A stretch of 64,000 nucleotides of DNA from Natrinema versiforme JCM 10478 (GCF_000337195.1 NZ_AOID01000051.1:1-64000), one strand, 5' to 3'; counted from the stretch's first letter, positions 16,793-26,412 are shown. Notes: generated by a model from the sequence alone, not told the origin. Numbers and translations are program-made.

Positions 16793-16801
16793 CCGTATAA
16801 A
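16793..16801 (-). promoter_or_regulatory. TATA box for rnhA
   Basis: On the minus strand this reads ctttatacg, about 27 bp ahead of the rnhA ATG, implying a leaderless mRNA. Confidence 0.6.
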
Positions 16802-16894
16802 GGCTTTCCGGTACCGAATCGTAAACCTCGGTCTGTAACGCTTGTACTCGCTGTTTTCGGCAGATATCCGCCCGTGGTGCAAAACTGCCACCAA

Positions 16895-16926
16895 ATATTT
16901 ATATAGCATGGTGATACTACTATAAA
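16895..16926 (+). promoter_or_regulatory. Double TATA region upstream of tfb
   Basis: An AT-rich block holds tatttatatag (about 16895-16905), 30 bp before the ATG, and a second TATA-like ctactataaaag (16916-16926) only 7 bp before it. The first fits a near-leaderless start. The second is too close to drive the full gene and overlaps the expected transcription start, where TBP binding could block initiation. Confidence 0.55.
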
Positions 16927-16932
16927 AGTGCG

Positions 16933-17895
16933 ATGACACGGTCCACCCGCCAGCGGGAGCGAACGCGCGAGACGGACGAGACCGAGGATCAGGAGGGGGT
17001 ACGTGCCTGCCCCGAGTGTGAATCGGATAATCTCGTTAAGGACTCCGACCGGGGTGAGCTCATCTGTGAAGACTGTGGGCTCGTCGTGGAGGAAGAACAG
17101 ATCGATCCTGGCCCGGAGTGGCGGGCGTTCAACCACCAGGAACGACAGGAGAAGTCCCGCGTCGGCGCGCCGACGACCCAGACGATGCACGACAAGGGAC
17201 TGACGACGACGATCGACTGGAAGGACAAGGACGACTACGGACGCTCGATTTCTTCGAAAAAGCGCAGTCAGATGCACCGGCTGCGCAAGTGGCAGGAACG
17301 GATCCGTACCAAAGACGCCGGCGAACGGAACCTGCAGTTCGCGCTCAGCGAGATCGATCGGATGGCCTCCGCGCTCGGTGTTCCGCGCTCGGTCCGCGAG
17401 GTCGCGTCGGTCATCTACCGCCGCGCGCTCAAGGAAGACCTCATCCGCGGCCGCTCCATCGAGGGGGTCGCGACCTCGGCACTGTACGCCGCCTGTCGAA
17501 AGGAGGGGATTCCGCGAAGCCTCGAGGAGATCTCGGAAGTCTCCCGCGTCGAACGCAAAGAGATCGGTCGCACGTATCGATACATCTCGCAGGAACTCGG
17601 CCTCGAGATGCGACCCGTCGACCCGAAAAAGTACGTCCCTCGTTTCTGTTCCGAACTCGAACTCTCCGAAGAGGTCCAGACCAAGGCCAACGAGATCATC
17701 GAGAAGACGGCCGAGGAAGGATTGCTTTCGGGCAAGTCGCCCACCGGCTACGCCGCGGCCGCGATTTACGCCGCGTCGCTGCTCTGTAACGAGAAGAAGA
17801 CCCAGCGGGAGGTCGCCGACGTCGCACAGGTGACCGAAGTGACGATCCGGAACCGGTATCAGGAACAGATCGAAGCGATGGGCATTCACGGGTAA
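16933..17895 (+). CDS. tfb: Transcription initiation factor IIB (TFB)
   Basis: General transcription factor that bridges TBP-TATA and RNA polymerase and selects the start site. The 320-aa protein has a zinc ribbon (Cys26, Cys29, Cys45, Cys48), the B-reader/linker region ([18 protein letters not shown]), and two cyclin folds, about 120-210 and 215-305, each with the repeat pattern ([18 protein letters not shown] and [17 protein letters not shown]). Haloarchaea carry several TFB paralogues with different promoter preferences; which one this is cannot be told here. It is divergent from rnhA, sharing a 162-bp promoter region. Confidence 0.96.
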   Translation: MTRSTRQRERTRETDETEDQEGVRACPECESDNLVKDSDRGELICEDCGLVVEEEQIDPGPEWRAFNHQERQEKSRVGAPTTQTMHDKGLTTTIDWKDKDDYGRSISSKKRSQMHRLRKWQERIRTKDAGERNLQFALSEIDRMASALGVPRSVREVASVIYRRALKEDLIRGRSIEGVATSALYAACRKEGIPRSLEEISEVSRVERKEIGRTYRYISQELGLEMRPVDPKKYVPRFCSELELSEEVQTKANEIIEKTAEEGLLSGKSPTGYAAAAIYAASLLCNEKKTQREVADVAQVTEVTIRNRYQEQIEAMGIHG

Positions 17896-18130
17896 CGCCG
17901 CGCCGTTTCCAGCCGTTTTCTTTCGTTGCGATTTCGAATCCGAGCGACTGCGCTGTTGTCGTCGTCGCCGGGATCGCTGCCGAAACCGTCACGTGGTCAG
18001 CACTCGAGCGGGAGCTGTATAATCCGACAGGAGGCGTGATCGCCTGCTTACGCGCAAAATTCGACCGTGTACTGCCGCGGCCGCGTGGCTGCTCGATCGC
18101 GCAGTCGCCGGTCTCGAGTCCCGGACTCGA

Positions 18131-18784
18131 CTACTCGTCTTTGCCGACGCTGATGACCTGCAACAGCGAGTAGACGGGGACGCCCTCGAGTTCCTCGAGG
18201 CCCTGCTTGTCCGCGAGGACGACGCAGGCGAGGGGTTTCCCGCCCTCGGCGCGGATCGCTTCGATGGTCTCGCGCATGGTGGTGCCGCTGGTGACGGTGT
18301 CGTCGACGATGTAGCACTCGCGGTCACGGATGCCGGCGAAGTTCCGCGAGAAGGTGCCGCCGAGTTCGTCGATGTCGCCTTCCTCCCACTGGTGTTTCGC
18401 AGGGGTGTAAGTCCCGAGGTCGGTCTCGAGTTCGCGGGCGACGAGGGTGGCGATGGGGCCGCCGGCTTTCTCGATCCCGATCGTCAGGTCGACGTCCTCG
18501 CCGTGTTTGGCGAGCATGTCGGCCATGGCCTCCGCGATGGCACCCATTCGTTTGCTGTCCCGACCGATCGCGGACCAGTCGACGTGGATGTCCTGCGGGC
18601 TGCTCCCGCCGTTGTTCGGTCGCTGGGTCGATTGGTCGGCCGGCTGCGGGCTCGTGCTGCTGCGCTCGACGAGCCAGCTCGCGGTCTCTCGAGAAACGTT
18701 CAGCTCGTCTGCGATTTCGCCCTTCGAGAGGCCCCGGGCCGCGAGCTCGGCCGCGCTCTCGATGAGGTCGTCGACGTTTTTCAT
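18131..18784 (-). CDS. gfcR: GfcR, PRTase-like regulator of sugar catabolism
   Basis: A regulator built from an N-terminal helix-turn-helix (residues 1-45: LAARGLSKGEIADELNVSRETASWL) and a phosphoribosyltransferase-like domain with the PRPP loop YIVDDTVTSGTTM. In Haloferax volcanii GfcR activates genes of the semiphosphorylative Entner-Doudoroff pathway and lower glycolysis in response to glucose or fructose. A Gln/Asn/Pro-rich linker joins the domains (about 45-65). The start overlaps the gdh stop by 4 bp (ATGA), so gdh and gfcR form one translationally coupled operon. It was formerly often labelled orotate phosphoribosyltransferase-like. Confidence 0.93.
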   Translation of the reverse strand: MKNVDDLIESAAELAARGLSKGEIADELNVSRETASWLVERSSTSPQPADQSTQRPNNGGSSPQDIHVDWSAIGRDSKRMGAIAEAMADMLAKHGEDVDLTIGIEKAGGPIATLVARELETDLGTYTPAKHQWEEGDIDELGGTFSRNFAGIRDRECYIVDDTVTSGTTMRETIEAIRAEGGKPLACVVLADKQGLEELEGVPVYSLLQVISVGKDE

Positions 18785-19905
18785 ATGCCTTCGAATTCGA
18801 CCGCCGTTTTTATAGTCGTGTCGTCATCCACGGTTCCTGCCGATCCGCGGCCGCCAGCCGGGACGCGCGCGGTCGCTTCCGGGAACGCCCGATCGACCGA
18901 CTCGAGATCGTAGATGCCAGAGACGATCCCCTCGAGTACCCACTCGGGGAGGTCGGCGAGGGTGTCGATGGCCGCCTCGAAGTGGCCGCGGTTCGAGTTG
19001 ACGCTGCCGACGAGGGACTTGTTGTGGAGCACCAGTTCGCGGTGGAGGCGACCGCCGTCGACCTCGAACGCCCAGTCGCCGGGGACGCCGAGCAGCGCCG
19101 CGACGCCGTTCGGCGCGAGCGCCTCGATCGATTCGAAGGCGTGTTTCGCGTAGCCGGTCGCCTCGTAGACGACGTCCATCGGCTCGTACGCGTCCGGGAT
19201 CTCCGGTACCGGCGTCTCGCGGGAGTCGATGTACGTCGCGCCGAGTCGCTCGACGATGTCGACCGTCGGATGCGACCGATCCTTCCGGCCGAGACAGTAG
19301 ACCCGATCGTAGCCGAGGGTCTCGGTGAACATCGCGGCGGTCAGAAGCCCCAGTGAGCCGGTGCCGAGCACGAGGGCGGACTCGGGGTGCCAGTCGAACG
19401 CTGAGCGCGTCGCGCGAGCGTGCTCGAGGGCCTTCTCGGTGATGCTGATCGGCTCGACGAGAAAGCCCCACTGTGCCAGATCGTCGGCGATCGGCACGAG
19501 GTCGTCGGCTGGGCTCGTGACGTACTCCGCCATGAAGCCGTGGGCTCCGACGATGCCGCGTTCGACGTACTCGCCGTCGGGTGCCATGTCGGGCTCGCCG
19601 CGCTCGAAGTAGGCGTTGGTCTCGACGCCGGTGGGCGGCCGTCGGACCGTCGGCACGACGTACTGGCCCGCCTCGAGGGCGGTCCCGTTCGCATCCTCGA
19701 CGACGCCGACGGCCTCGTGGCCGAGAATTAGCTCGTTGTCGCCATCCGGGAGCCCGCCGTGAGAGCCCTCGATGACCTCGTAATCGGTTCCGTCGACGCC
19801 CACGCGACAGATCCGCACGAGCGCCTCGCCGGGAGCCGGCTCGGGAACGGACCGCTCGACGACTTCGGGGACGCCCGCTCCGGGCGCGACTGCGATGGCT
19901 TTCAT
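18781..19905 (-). CDS. gdh: Glucose 1-dehydrogenase (MDR family)
   Basis: First step of the haloarchaeal Entner-Doudoroff pathway: glucose + NAD(P)+ to gluconolactone. The 374-aa zinc MDR protein has Asp38 in VGVDGTD, and His63-Glu64 in LGHEAVG as catalytic zinc ligands. These match the unusual Asp38/His63 zinc set known for Haloferax glucose dehydrogenase. The nucleotide-binding fold carries LVLGTGSLGLLTA, and YCLGRKDRSHPT suggests a NADP-type contact (inferred). Its promoter (19930-19954) has a TATA box and an adjacent palindrome. Coupled to gfcR downstream. Confidence 0.94.
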   Translation of the reverse strand: MKAIAVAPGAGVPEVVERSVPEPAPGEALVRICRVGVDGTDYEVIEGSHGGLPDGDNELILGHEAVGVVEDANGTALEAGQYVVPTVRRPPTGVETNAYFERGEPDMAPDGEYVERGIVGAHGFMAEYVTSPADDLVPIADDLAQWGFLVEPISITEKALEHARATRSAFDWHPESALVLGTGSLGLLTAAMFTETLGYDRVYCLGRKDRSHPTVDIVERLGATYIDSRETPVPEIPDAYEPMDVVYEATGYAKHAFESIEALAPNGVAALLGVPGDWAFEVDGGRLHRELVLHNKSLVGSVNSNRGHFEAAIDTLADLPEWVLEGIVSGIYDLESVDRAFPEATARVPAGGRGSAGTVDDDTTIKTAVEFEGI

Positions 19906-19929
19906 ACGAACCCGGTAGGAACCGTGATG

Positions 19930-19954
19930 TTAAATATTTATTCCTACTCGAGTA
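19930..19954 (-). promoter_or_regulatory. gdh-gfcR promoter with palindromic upstream site
   Basis: Read on the minus strand, a TATA-like aaatatttaac (plus about 19930-19941) lies some 30 bp before the gdh ATG. Immediately upstream of it, tactcgagta (19945-19954) is a perfect 10-bp palindrome with AT-rich flanks. A symmetric site just upstream of TATA is where an archaeal activator would bind. GfcR, encoded by the same operon, is the obvious candidate; that link is inference. Confidence 0.5.
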
Positions 19955-20061
19955 AATAGCTGTGCGGTCGGGACAGTGAGTCGAGAGCCACGGACGCGGC
20001 GGCGGTCGTCGGGCGACCGATACTGAAAACGATTATCCGACTGCCCCTGCCTGTAGGTCAC

Positions 20062-21327
20062 ATGGAACGATACGACCTCGTCTATCGGCTCTACGACGAG
20101 TACGACACGAAGACGCTGCGAGAGTACCAGGAGTTCGTCGACATCTTTCCGGCCGTCGATTCGCGGGTCGCCCTGGAGCACTGGCAGGGTGCTACGGAGG
20201 AACTCGAGGAGCGCAAGGACGAGATCCGCTCGGCGTTTGCGGCCGGCGAAACGTTCGCCGAGGTCGCCGCGCGGGCGACCCGGGACCAGGCCTTTACCGC
20301 GCTCGACCTCGAGGCGAAGTACGGCCGCGCGGTGAACGTGCTCGTGCTCGACGTCGACGAGACGCTGCGCTCAGCCGGCGGAACCGACAACGAGATTCCG
20401 CGGGAGACGCTGCACCTCCTGACCGAGTTCTACGACGCCGGGGTCCCGATCGTCATCTGTACCGGCCAGACCTTAGAGAACGTCAAAGGGTTCGCGATTC
20501 AGGGACTGGGCAGCGAGATCGTCCACTCGGGTGACCTCTCGATCGTCTACGAGGCGGGAACCGGCGTGTTCACGCCGGGCCACGGCGCGGAGACGAAGCA
20601 GTTGCTCTACGAGGACCTCGAAGAGTCGATCCGGACCGTTTTCGACGACGTGCGCTCGCGCGTGCTCCCCGAAGCGCCCGAGGAACTCCGCCGGGGCTGT
20701 CACCTGCAGGGCAACGAGTTCAACGTCACGATGAAACCCAATTACGAGACCGGCTCCGCGGACGCTCGCGAGGTCATCGACGAGGCGCTGGTCTATCTCA
20801 TCGATCTGCTCGCGGACGCCGCCGGGACGACGCTCGACGGCAACGACGGCAGCACAGAACTTGCCGACGAGGCGGTCGTCGACTGGACCCGCGCGTTCTA
20901 TGCCGCACAGGACCCTGAGATCAGGGCCGTCCTCGAGGGAGAAGGCGCGTATCCCGACCTCGAGGCCGATGCGGTGCCCGAGGAACTCGCGGCGCTCCTC
21001 GAGCGCATCGACGTGGCCTACTACGAGGCCGATGCGGCCGAGATCGGCAGCCTCGAACTGAACAAGGTGGTCGGCGTCGAGCGGGCACTGGACGTGCTAG
21101 GTGTCGATGATCCCTTCGCGCTCGTGATGGGCGACTCCAAGAGCGATCTGCGGGTCATGGAGTGGGTCGCCGAGACCGACGCCGGGATCGCAGCGGCCCC
21201 GGAACACGCCTCCCAAGACACCTTAGAGCACGTTCTCGAGACGGACGAACTCGTCTTCGATCGCGGGAAAAGCGGGGACGTGCTCCGGACGGTCTACGCG
21301 CTGAATCGACTCGCCCGACTCGGGTGA
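20062..21327 (+). CDS. HAD-superfamily hydrolase, 421 aa
   Basis: A long HAD phosphatase. Residues 1-85 are an unrelated helical, charged N-terminal region. The HAD core starts with VLDVDETLRSAG (Asp97 nucleophile, Asp99), followed by the motif II Thr in VICTGQT and a cap region of about 150 residues. Lys is in LELNKVVGV and the metal-binding DSKSD in LVMGDSKSDLRVM. The cap position and the closing motif resemble Cof-type sugar-phosphate phosphatases. Its position directly beside gdh-gfcR suggests a role in sugar phosphate turnover, but the substrate is unknown. A TATA-like gattatcc lies about 25 bp upstream of the ATG. Confidence 0.85.
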   Translation: MERYDLVYRLYDEYDTKTLREYQEFVDIFPAVDSRVALEHWQGATEELEERKDEIRSAFAAGETFAEVAARATRDQAFTALDLEAKYGRAVNVLVLDVDETLRSAGGTDNEIPRETLHLLTEFYDAGVPIVICTGQTLENVKGFAIQGLGSEIVHSGDLSIVYEAGTGVFTPGHGAETKQLLYEDLEESIRTVFDDVRSRVLPEAPEELRRGCHLQGNEFNVTMKPNYETGSADAREVIDEALVYLIDLLADAAGTTLDGNDGSTELADEAVVDWTRAFYAAQDPEIRAVLEGEGAYPDLEADAVPEELAALLERIDVAYYEADAAEIGSLELNKVVGVERALDVLGVDDPFALVMGDSKSDLRVMEWVAETDAGIAAAPEHASQDTLEHVLETDELVFDRGKSGDVLRTVYALNRLARLG

Positions 21328-21630
21328 GCCCACCCGCCGAGTGACTCGTCCGGAATCCGCTTCCGTCACGGGATTCTGACCGTCGCAACGGGTGACGTGC
21401 TCTCTTAAACGGCCGGAACACAAAGGCCCGCTCATCAACCGTGTCGGAATCCTCCCTTCTATCAGCACGATCCGAGCGAACGGGGTCGGCAGCGACTGCC
21501 TCACGGCCGCTGGCGGCCCGTTCGTGACGAGGCCGAGCGGATCGGCGAACCGACGAGACGACTCGAGTCCCGTTCTCACGGCGGCGTCGGTTGCCGGTCG
21601 GACTCGAGCCAGCGCTATGAGGTGATCCCA
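21328..21630 (+). promoter_or_regulatory. Intergenic region and candidate long leader of the 21631 regulator
   Basis: No gene is seen in these 303 bp. A TATA-like ctcttaaac occurs at about 21403-21411; if it is the promoter, the transcript has a leader near 190 nt. The leader ends with gaggtgatcc (21619-21628), a ten-base match to the complement of the archaeal 16S rRNA 3' end, unusually strong for this group. The rest of the gap is GC-rich with no long open frame worth noting. Confidence 0.45.
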
Positions 21631-22311
21631 ATGACGACGATCGCAGAACTTTCGCTTTCGACGACCGAGTTCGCACTCGCAGAGACCTTCCAGCAACTAC
21701 CGGCCCTCGAGGTCCGCGTCGAAAGCGTCGTCGCGGAGGGGCCGTCCCGAACGGTCCCGCTCGTCTGGTTCTCGAACGTCGACCGGGACGATCTCGAGCC
21801 CGTTCTCGAGGACGATCCGACCGTCGCCGAGCACCGCCAGTTGCTCGAGAACACCGCAGACGGCGAACTGTTCTACCGGCTCGAGTACACCGAGGAAGTC
21901 GGGTCGGTCTGTTGCTGTGTCTACCGACACGGCGGGACGGTACTCGACGCCCACGTTTCGGACGGCCAGTGGACGCTCCGCCTGCTCTTTCCCCACCGCG
22001 AGGAGCTCTCGAGTGCCGTTTCGGCCATCGAAGACCGCGGCGTCCGAATCGATGTCAAGCGCATGGTCGAGGCCGGGCAAGACGAGGACCTCGAGACGAC
22101 GGCGGCGCTGACCGAACCCCAGCAGGAGGCCATCGCCGAGGCCTACCGGCAGGGCTACTACGACGTGCCCCGCGAAATCTCGCTCGAGGAACTCGCGAAC
22201 GAACTCGATATCTCCCATCAGGCCCTCTCCGAGCGGCTCCGTCGGGCGAATCGCGTGCTCGCGGGCGAACAGTTAGACGAGCCGGCGGGCGAGATGGCAA
22301 CGCCCGACTGA
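21631..22311 (+). CDS. Bat-type HTH regulator (HTH_10 family)
   Basis: A 226-aa haloarchaeal regulator with a variable sensor part (about 1-155) and a C-terminal HTH_10 domain (LTEPQQEAIAEAYRQGYYDVP, then [20 protein letters not shown]). This domain was first described in the bacterio-opsin activator. The N-terminal sensor contains the cluster VCCCVYRH, which could bind a metal or sense redox. The start ATG 21631 is fixed by a near-perfect Shine-Dalgarno 2-9 bases ahead. The gene at 37388-38071 is a clear paralogue with the same N-terminal opening. It ends in a hairpin plus T6 run. Target genes are unknown; the DapA-family aldolase gene follows. Confidence 0.88.
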   Translation: MTTIAELSLSTTEFALAETFQQLPALEVRVESVVAEGPSRTVPLVWFSNVDRDDLEPVLEDDPTVAEHRQLLENTADGELFYRLEYTEEVGSVCCCVYRHGGTVLDAHVSDGQWTLRLLFPHREELSSAVSAIEDRGVRIDVKRMVEAGQDEDLETTAALTEPQQEAIAEAYRQGYYDVPREISLEELANELDISHQALSERLRRANRVLAGEQLDEPAGEMATPD

Positions 22312-22345
22312 GCCGCCCGAGGCGGGCCGACGGCGGGCGTTTTTT
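22306..22345 (+). terminator. GC hairpin plus T6 tract
   Basis: The end of the regulator gene overlaps cgcccg (from 22306), which can pair with cgggcg just before a run of six T (22340-22345). A nested stem gcccg/cgggc lies inside. This looks like an intrinsic-type terminator and would insulate the aldolase gene, whose ATG is 26 bp further on. Confidence 0.55.
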
Positions 22346-22370
22346 GACCGTGCCGGGCGGAGGGGCGTTC

Positions 22371-23288
22371 ATGGCGAATCACGACCCCGGTGTTGCCGAT
22401 CCGTTGTCGCTTCACGGTATCGTCCCGCCGACTGTCACCGCCTTTCAGGAGGACGAGTCCGTCGACTACGAAACGACCGCCGCACACGCCCGGTTCGTCG
22501 TCGACCGCGGGGCACACGGCGTCTTTCCGCTGGGAACTAACGGCGAGTTCCCGCTGCTGTCGGGCGAGGAACGCGACCAAGTCATCGACGCGGTCGTCGA
22601 CGAAGTCGGCGGCGAGGTACCGGTCATCGCCGGCGTCGGTGCGCCGAGTACCCACCAGACCGTCGGCCACGCCGAACACGCCGAGTCCGTCGGCGCGGAC
22701 GGCATCGTCGTCGTCACGCCCTACTACTACCCGCTGGATCGCGAGGGGGCCCTCGAGCACTACCGCCGGGTCGCCGAGTCCGTCTCCCTGCCGGTCTACA
22801 TCTACCACATTCCCAGCAAGACCGGGAACGAACTCTCGCTGGACACCCTCGCCGAACTCACCGACATCGACACCATCGCCGGCGTCAAGGACTCGAGCAA
22901 GAACGTGCCGTGGCTCGCACAGGGGATCGATTCCCACCCCGACCTGACCTTCCTCGCCGGCTCGGACTCGCTGATATTCACCGGGCTCGAGGTCGGCTGT
23001 TCGGGCGCGGTCAGCGCCGTCGCGAACGCGTTCCCGGAACTCGTCGTCGACTGTTACGAGGCCTACGACGCGGGCGACGAGGACCGTGCGCGAGAACTGC
23101 AGAGCAAGATTTTCCAGGTACGAGACGCGTTCAAGGCCGGCGGCGCGTACATGTCCGGCGTCAAGACCGCGCTCCGGATACGGGGCTTCGACGCCGGCCC
23201 GCTCCGGAGCCCGCTGCGACTCAAGGACGACGACGGCGTGGCGGAGTTGCGCGAAGAGCTGCAGGCGCTCAACCTCGAGGGGGTCTGA
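22371..23288 (+). CDS. DapA/NAL-family aldolase, candidate KD(P)G aldolase
   Basis: A 305-aa TIM-barrel aldolase of the dihydrodipicolinate synthase/N-acetylneuraminate lyase family. The substrate-carboxylate loop is PLGTNGEFPLLS, the catalytic Tyr is in VYIYHIPSKTG, and the Schiff-base Lys is in IAGVKDSSKN. In haloarchaea several members cleave 2-keto-3-deoxy(phospho)gluconate rather than make dihydrodipicolinate. The gdh-gfcR neighbourhood favours that role here, but the sequence alone does not exclude DapA or another keto-deoxy sugar acid aldolase. The start ATG 22371 follows the T6 terminator; the open frame further upstream is out-of-frame shadow of the regulator gene. Confidence 0.83.
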   Translation: MANHDPGVADPLSLHGIVPPTVTAFQEDESVDYETTAAHARFVVDRGAHGVFPLGTNGEFPLLSGEERDQVIDAVVDEVGGEVPVIAGVGAPSTHQTVGHAEHAESVGADGIVVVTPYYYPLDREGALEHYRRVAESVSLPVYIYHIPSKTGNELSLDTLAELTDIDTIAGVKDSSKNVPWLAQGIDSHPDLTFLAGSDSLIFTGLEVGCSGAVSAVANAFPELVVDCYEAYDAGDEDRARELQSKIFQVRDAFKAGGAYMSGVKTALRIRGFDAGPLRSPLRLKDDDGVAELREELQALNLEGV

Positions 23289-23377
23289 GTCCCGCCCGCG
23301 GTCTGAGCCGCATCCGAGACCGATACTGAGTCCGAATCCGACACGGAGATTTTTGCCACGGCCGTCGAATGGCCGCC

Positions 23378-24502
<1,125 letters not shown>

Positions 24503-24608
24503 GGACGGTCGTTCGATGGCCGCCGCTCGGCTCGAGCGGCCGACCGGTCGCCACGCCGCGACCGCCGCGACCGAAGTTCCTATTCTCCTGTCGCCCGTAG
24601 AGCCGGCT

Positions 24609-25148
24609 ATGACCGACTACGACGCCGTCGTCTACGATCTGGACGGCACCCTCGTCAATCTCGATGTCGACTGGAATGCCGTCGCCGTCGATGTCCGCGA
24701 GGTGTACGACAGCGCTGCCGTCGACCCGCCGAGCGATGGGCTCTGGGACATGCTCGAGGCCGCGGCCGATGTCGGACTGGCCGACGAAGTGGAGGCCGTG
24801 ATCGCCGCACACGAACACGACGGGGCACGGACCGCCGATCGGCTCGCCCACGCCGACGGGTTACTCGAGCGATCGCTGCCGGCGGGCATCTGCTCGCTGA
24901 ACTGCGAGCGGGCGTGTCGGATCGCGCTCGAGGAACACGCGCTGACGCCGGCGATCGACGCCGTCGTCGGCCGGGATTCCGTCGGAACGTGGAAACCCGA
25001 TCCGGAGCCGTTGCTCGCGACCGTGAGCGCACTCGGGGTCGAACCAGAGCGGGCGCTGTTCATCGGTGACTCCGCGCGGGATCAGCGGACGGCAGAACGG
25101 GCGGGCGTCGACTTCGAGTACGTCGGCGAGGGGCCGTCCGGTGTCTGA
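24609..25148 (+). CDS. HAD-superfamily hydrolase, phosphoglycolate phosphatase-like
   Basis: A 179-aa HAD protein with all core motifs: VYDLDGTLVNLDVDW (nucleophile and acid/base Asp), a small helical C1 cap, GICSLNCER at motif II (Ser), Lys in VGTWKPDPEP, and ALFIGDSARDQRTAE (motif IV). This is the Gph/phosphoglycolate phosphatase-like subtype. The longer open frame from 24516 adds an Ala/Arg-rich stretch and lacks a promoter, so the ATG at 24609 is preferred. Function beyond small-molecule phosphate hydrolysis is not predictable. Confidence 0.85.
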   Translation: MTDYDAVVYDLDGTLVNLDVDWNAVAVDVREVYDSAAVDPPSDGLWDMLEAAADVGLADEVEAVIAAHEHDGARTADRLAHADGLLERSLPAGICSLNCERACRIALEEHALTPAIDAVVGRDSVGTWKPDPEPLLATVSALGVEPERALFIGDSARDQRTAERAGVDFEYVGEGPSGV

Positions 25149-25184
25149 GTCTGAGTCCGAATCCGGGCTCGCGTCGCCGGATGG

Positions 25185-25418
25185 CTACGTCTGTTTTCGT
25201 TTCGCGTAAGCGAACACCGCGATCGACGTGACTAACCAGACGGGGGCCCCGACCCGGATCGCGAACTCGAGTCGATCGGCCCACGTGGGGAGGGTCGCGG
25301 TCGTCGATAGCGCGGCGACGAGCGGCGCGCCGACGACGATCGTCGCGACGAAGGTGGTCTGCATGACCCAGCCGTAGTCGACGCCGTCGGGCGAACTCGT
25401 CTCGACGCGTTCTGGCAC
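25185..25418 (-). CDS. Small two-TM membrane protein (DUF5822-like)
   Basis: A 77-aa protein starting at GTG 25418: MPERVETSSPDGVDYGWVMQ, then two membrane helices (about residues 19-39 and 50-70) and a basic end AKRKQT. It fits the pattern I associate with haloarchaeal DUF5822, a family of unknown role. The GTG start is backed by a TATA-like cttaag about 26 bp upstream on the minus strand (25441-25446), giving a leaderless transcript. The longer frame to 25607 is Arg/Pro-rich antisense sequence and is rejected. Confidence 0.75.
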   Translation of the reverse strand: MPERVETSSPDGVDYGWVMQTTFVATIVVGAPLVAALSTTATLPTWADRLEFAIRVGAPVWLVTSIAVFAYAKRKQT

Positions 25419-25557
25419 GCGTGAGTATGGCGACCGGTCCCTCTTAAGCGCGCCGGGTCGCCCCCGGGCCGGTGCGGTGCGAGGGGGTGACGGCGCTTGC
25501 GGTCGATCGATTGCCGGAGAACAACGACGTTTAATCACGGGGGACCGACCTGTGGGT

Positions 25558-26370
25558 ATGCCTAGCGTGCGGGATCTCAGAGCGAAGGCGGGCGAGGAAC
25601 CGATCACGATGCTGACGGCCTACGACGCGCCCACGGCGTCGATCGTCGACGAGGCCGGCGTCGACATCATCCTCGTCGGAGACAGCCTCGGGAACACCAG
25701 TCTGGGCTACGAGGACACCCTTCCGGTGACCGTCGACGACATGGCTCGCCACACCGGCGCGGTCGCACGCGCGACCGACGACGCCCTCGTCGTCGCCGAC
25801 ATGCCGTTTCTCTCCGTCGGGGTCGACGAGCGCGCGAGCGTCGAGAACGCCGGGCGGATGCTCAAAGAGGAGGACGCCCACGCGGTCAAACTCGAGTGTG
25901 GCCCCCACACTGTCGACCTCACGGAGAAACTGGTCCAGCTCGGGATTCCGGTGATGGCCCACCTCGGCCTGACCCCCCAGCACGTCAATCAGTACGGCGG
26001 CTATCCGCGACAGGGAACCGACCAGGAGGCCGCCGAGCGCATCCTCGAGTTGGCGGAAGCCCACGAGGAGGCGGGCGCGTTCTCGCTGGTCCTCGAGCAC
26101 GTGCCGTCGAACCTCGCGGCCGACGTGACGGCGGCGCTCGACATCCCGACGATCGGGATCGGTGCCGGCCCCGACTGCGACGGACAGGTGCTCGTGGTCG
26201 ACGACGCGATCGGGCTCAGCGAGTGGACGCCCTCGTTCTCGAAGCAGTTCGGCGACGTTCGCGGGGAGATGGAATCCGCGATCGGCGCGTACGTGTCGGC
26301 GGTCGAGTCCGGCGAGTTTCCCGCCGACGAACACAGCCACGAGGAGCGCGACCTCGAGGAGATTTACTGA
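25558..26370 (+). CDS. panB: Ketopantoate hydroxymethyltransferase
   Basis: Transfers a hydroxymethyl group from methylene-tetrahydrofolate to 2-oxoisovalerate, giving ketopantoate for coenzyme A. The 270-aa TIM-barrel protein shows ITMLTAYDAPTASI, the metal-binding VGDSLGN and VADMPFLS, KLECG, HLGLTPQHVNQYGGY, the catalytic Glu in LVLEHVPS, and GIGAGPDCDGQVLVV. The ATG at 25558 lies 26 bp after a TATA-like tttaatc (25530-25536), so the mRNA is leaderless. The upstream in-frame extension to 25477 is not supported. It is monocistronic, convergent with the next gene. Confidence 0.95.
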   Translation: MPSVRDLRAKAGEEPITMLTAYDAPTASIVDEAGVDIILVGDSLGNTSLGYEDTLPVTVDDMARHTGAVARATDDALVVADMPFLSVGVDERASVENAGRMLKEEDAHAVKLECGPHTVDLTEKLVQLGIPVMAHLGLTPQHVNQYGGYPRQGTDQEAAERILELAEAHEEAGAFSLVLEHVPSNLAADVTAALDIPTIGIGAGPDCDGQVLVVDDAIGLSEWTPSFSKQFGDVRGEMESAIGAYVSAVESGEFPADEHSHEERDLEEIY

Positions 26371-26412
26371 GAACAGCGCAGGGAGGCGGCGTCTCGGGCT
26401 GTCGGCCGACTC

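Noticed and set aside
16771-17889. Upstream extension of rnhA as a 570-aa protein
   Set aside because: The extra part runs antisense through tfb and across the rnhA promoter; the real start is ATG 16770.
21912-22370. N-terminal extension of the DapA-family aldolase
   Set aside because: It overlaps the Bat-type regulator in another frame and a T6 terminator lies before ATG 22371.
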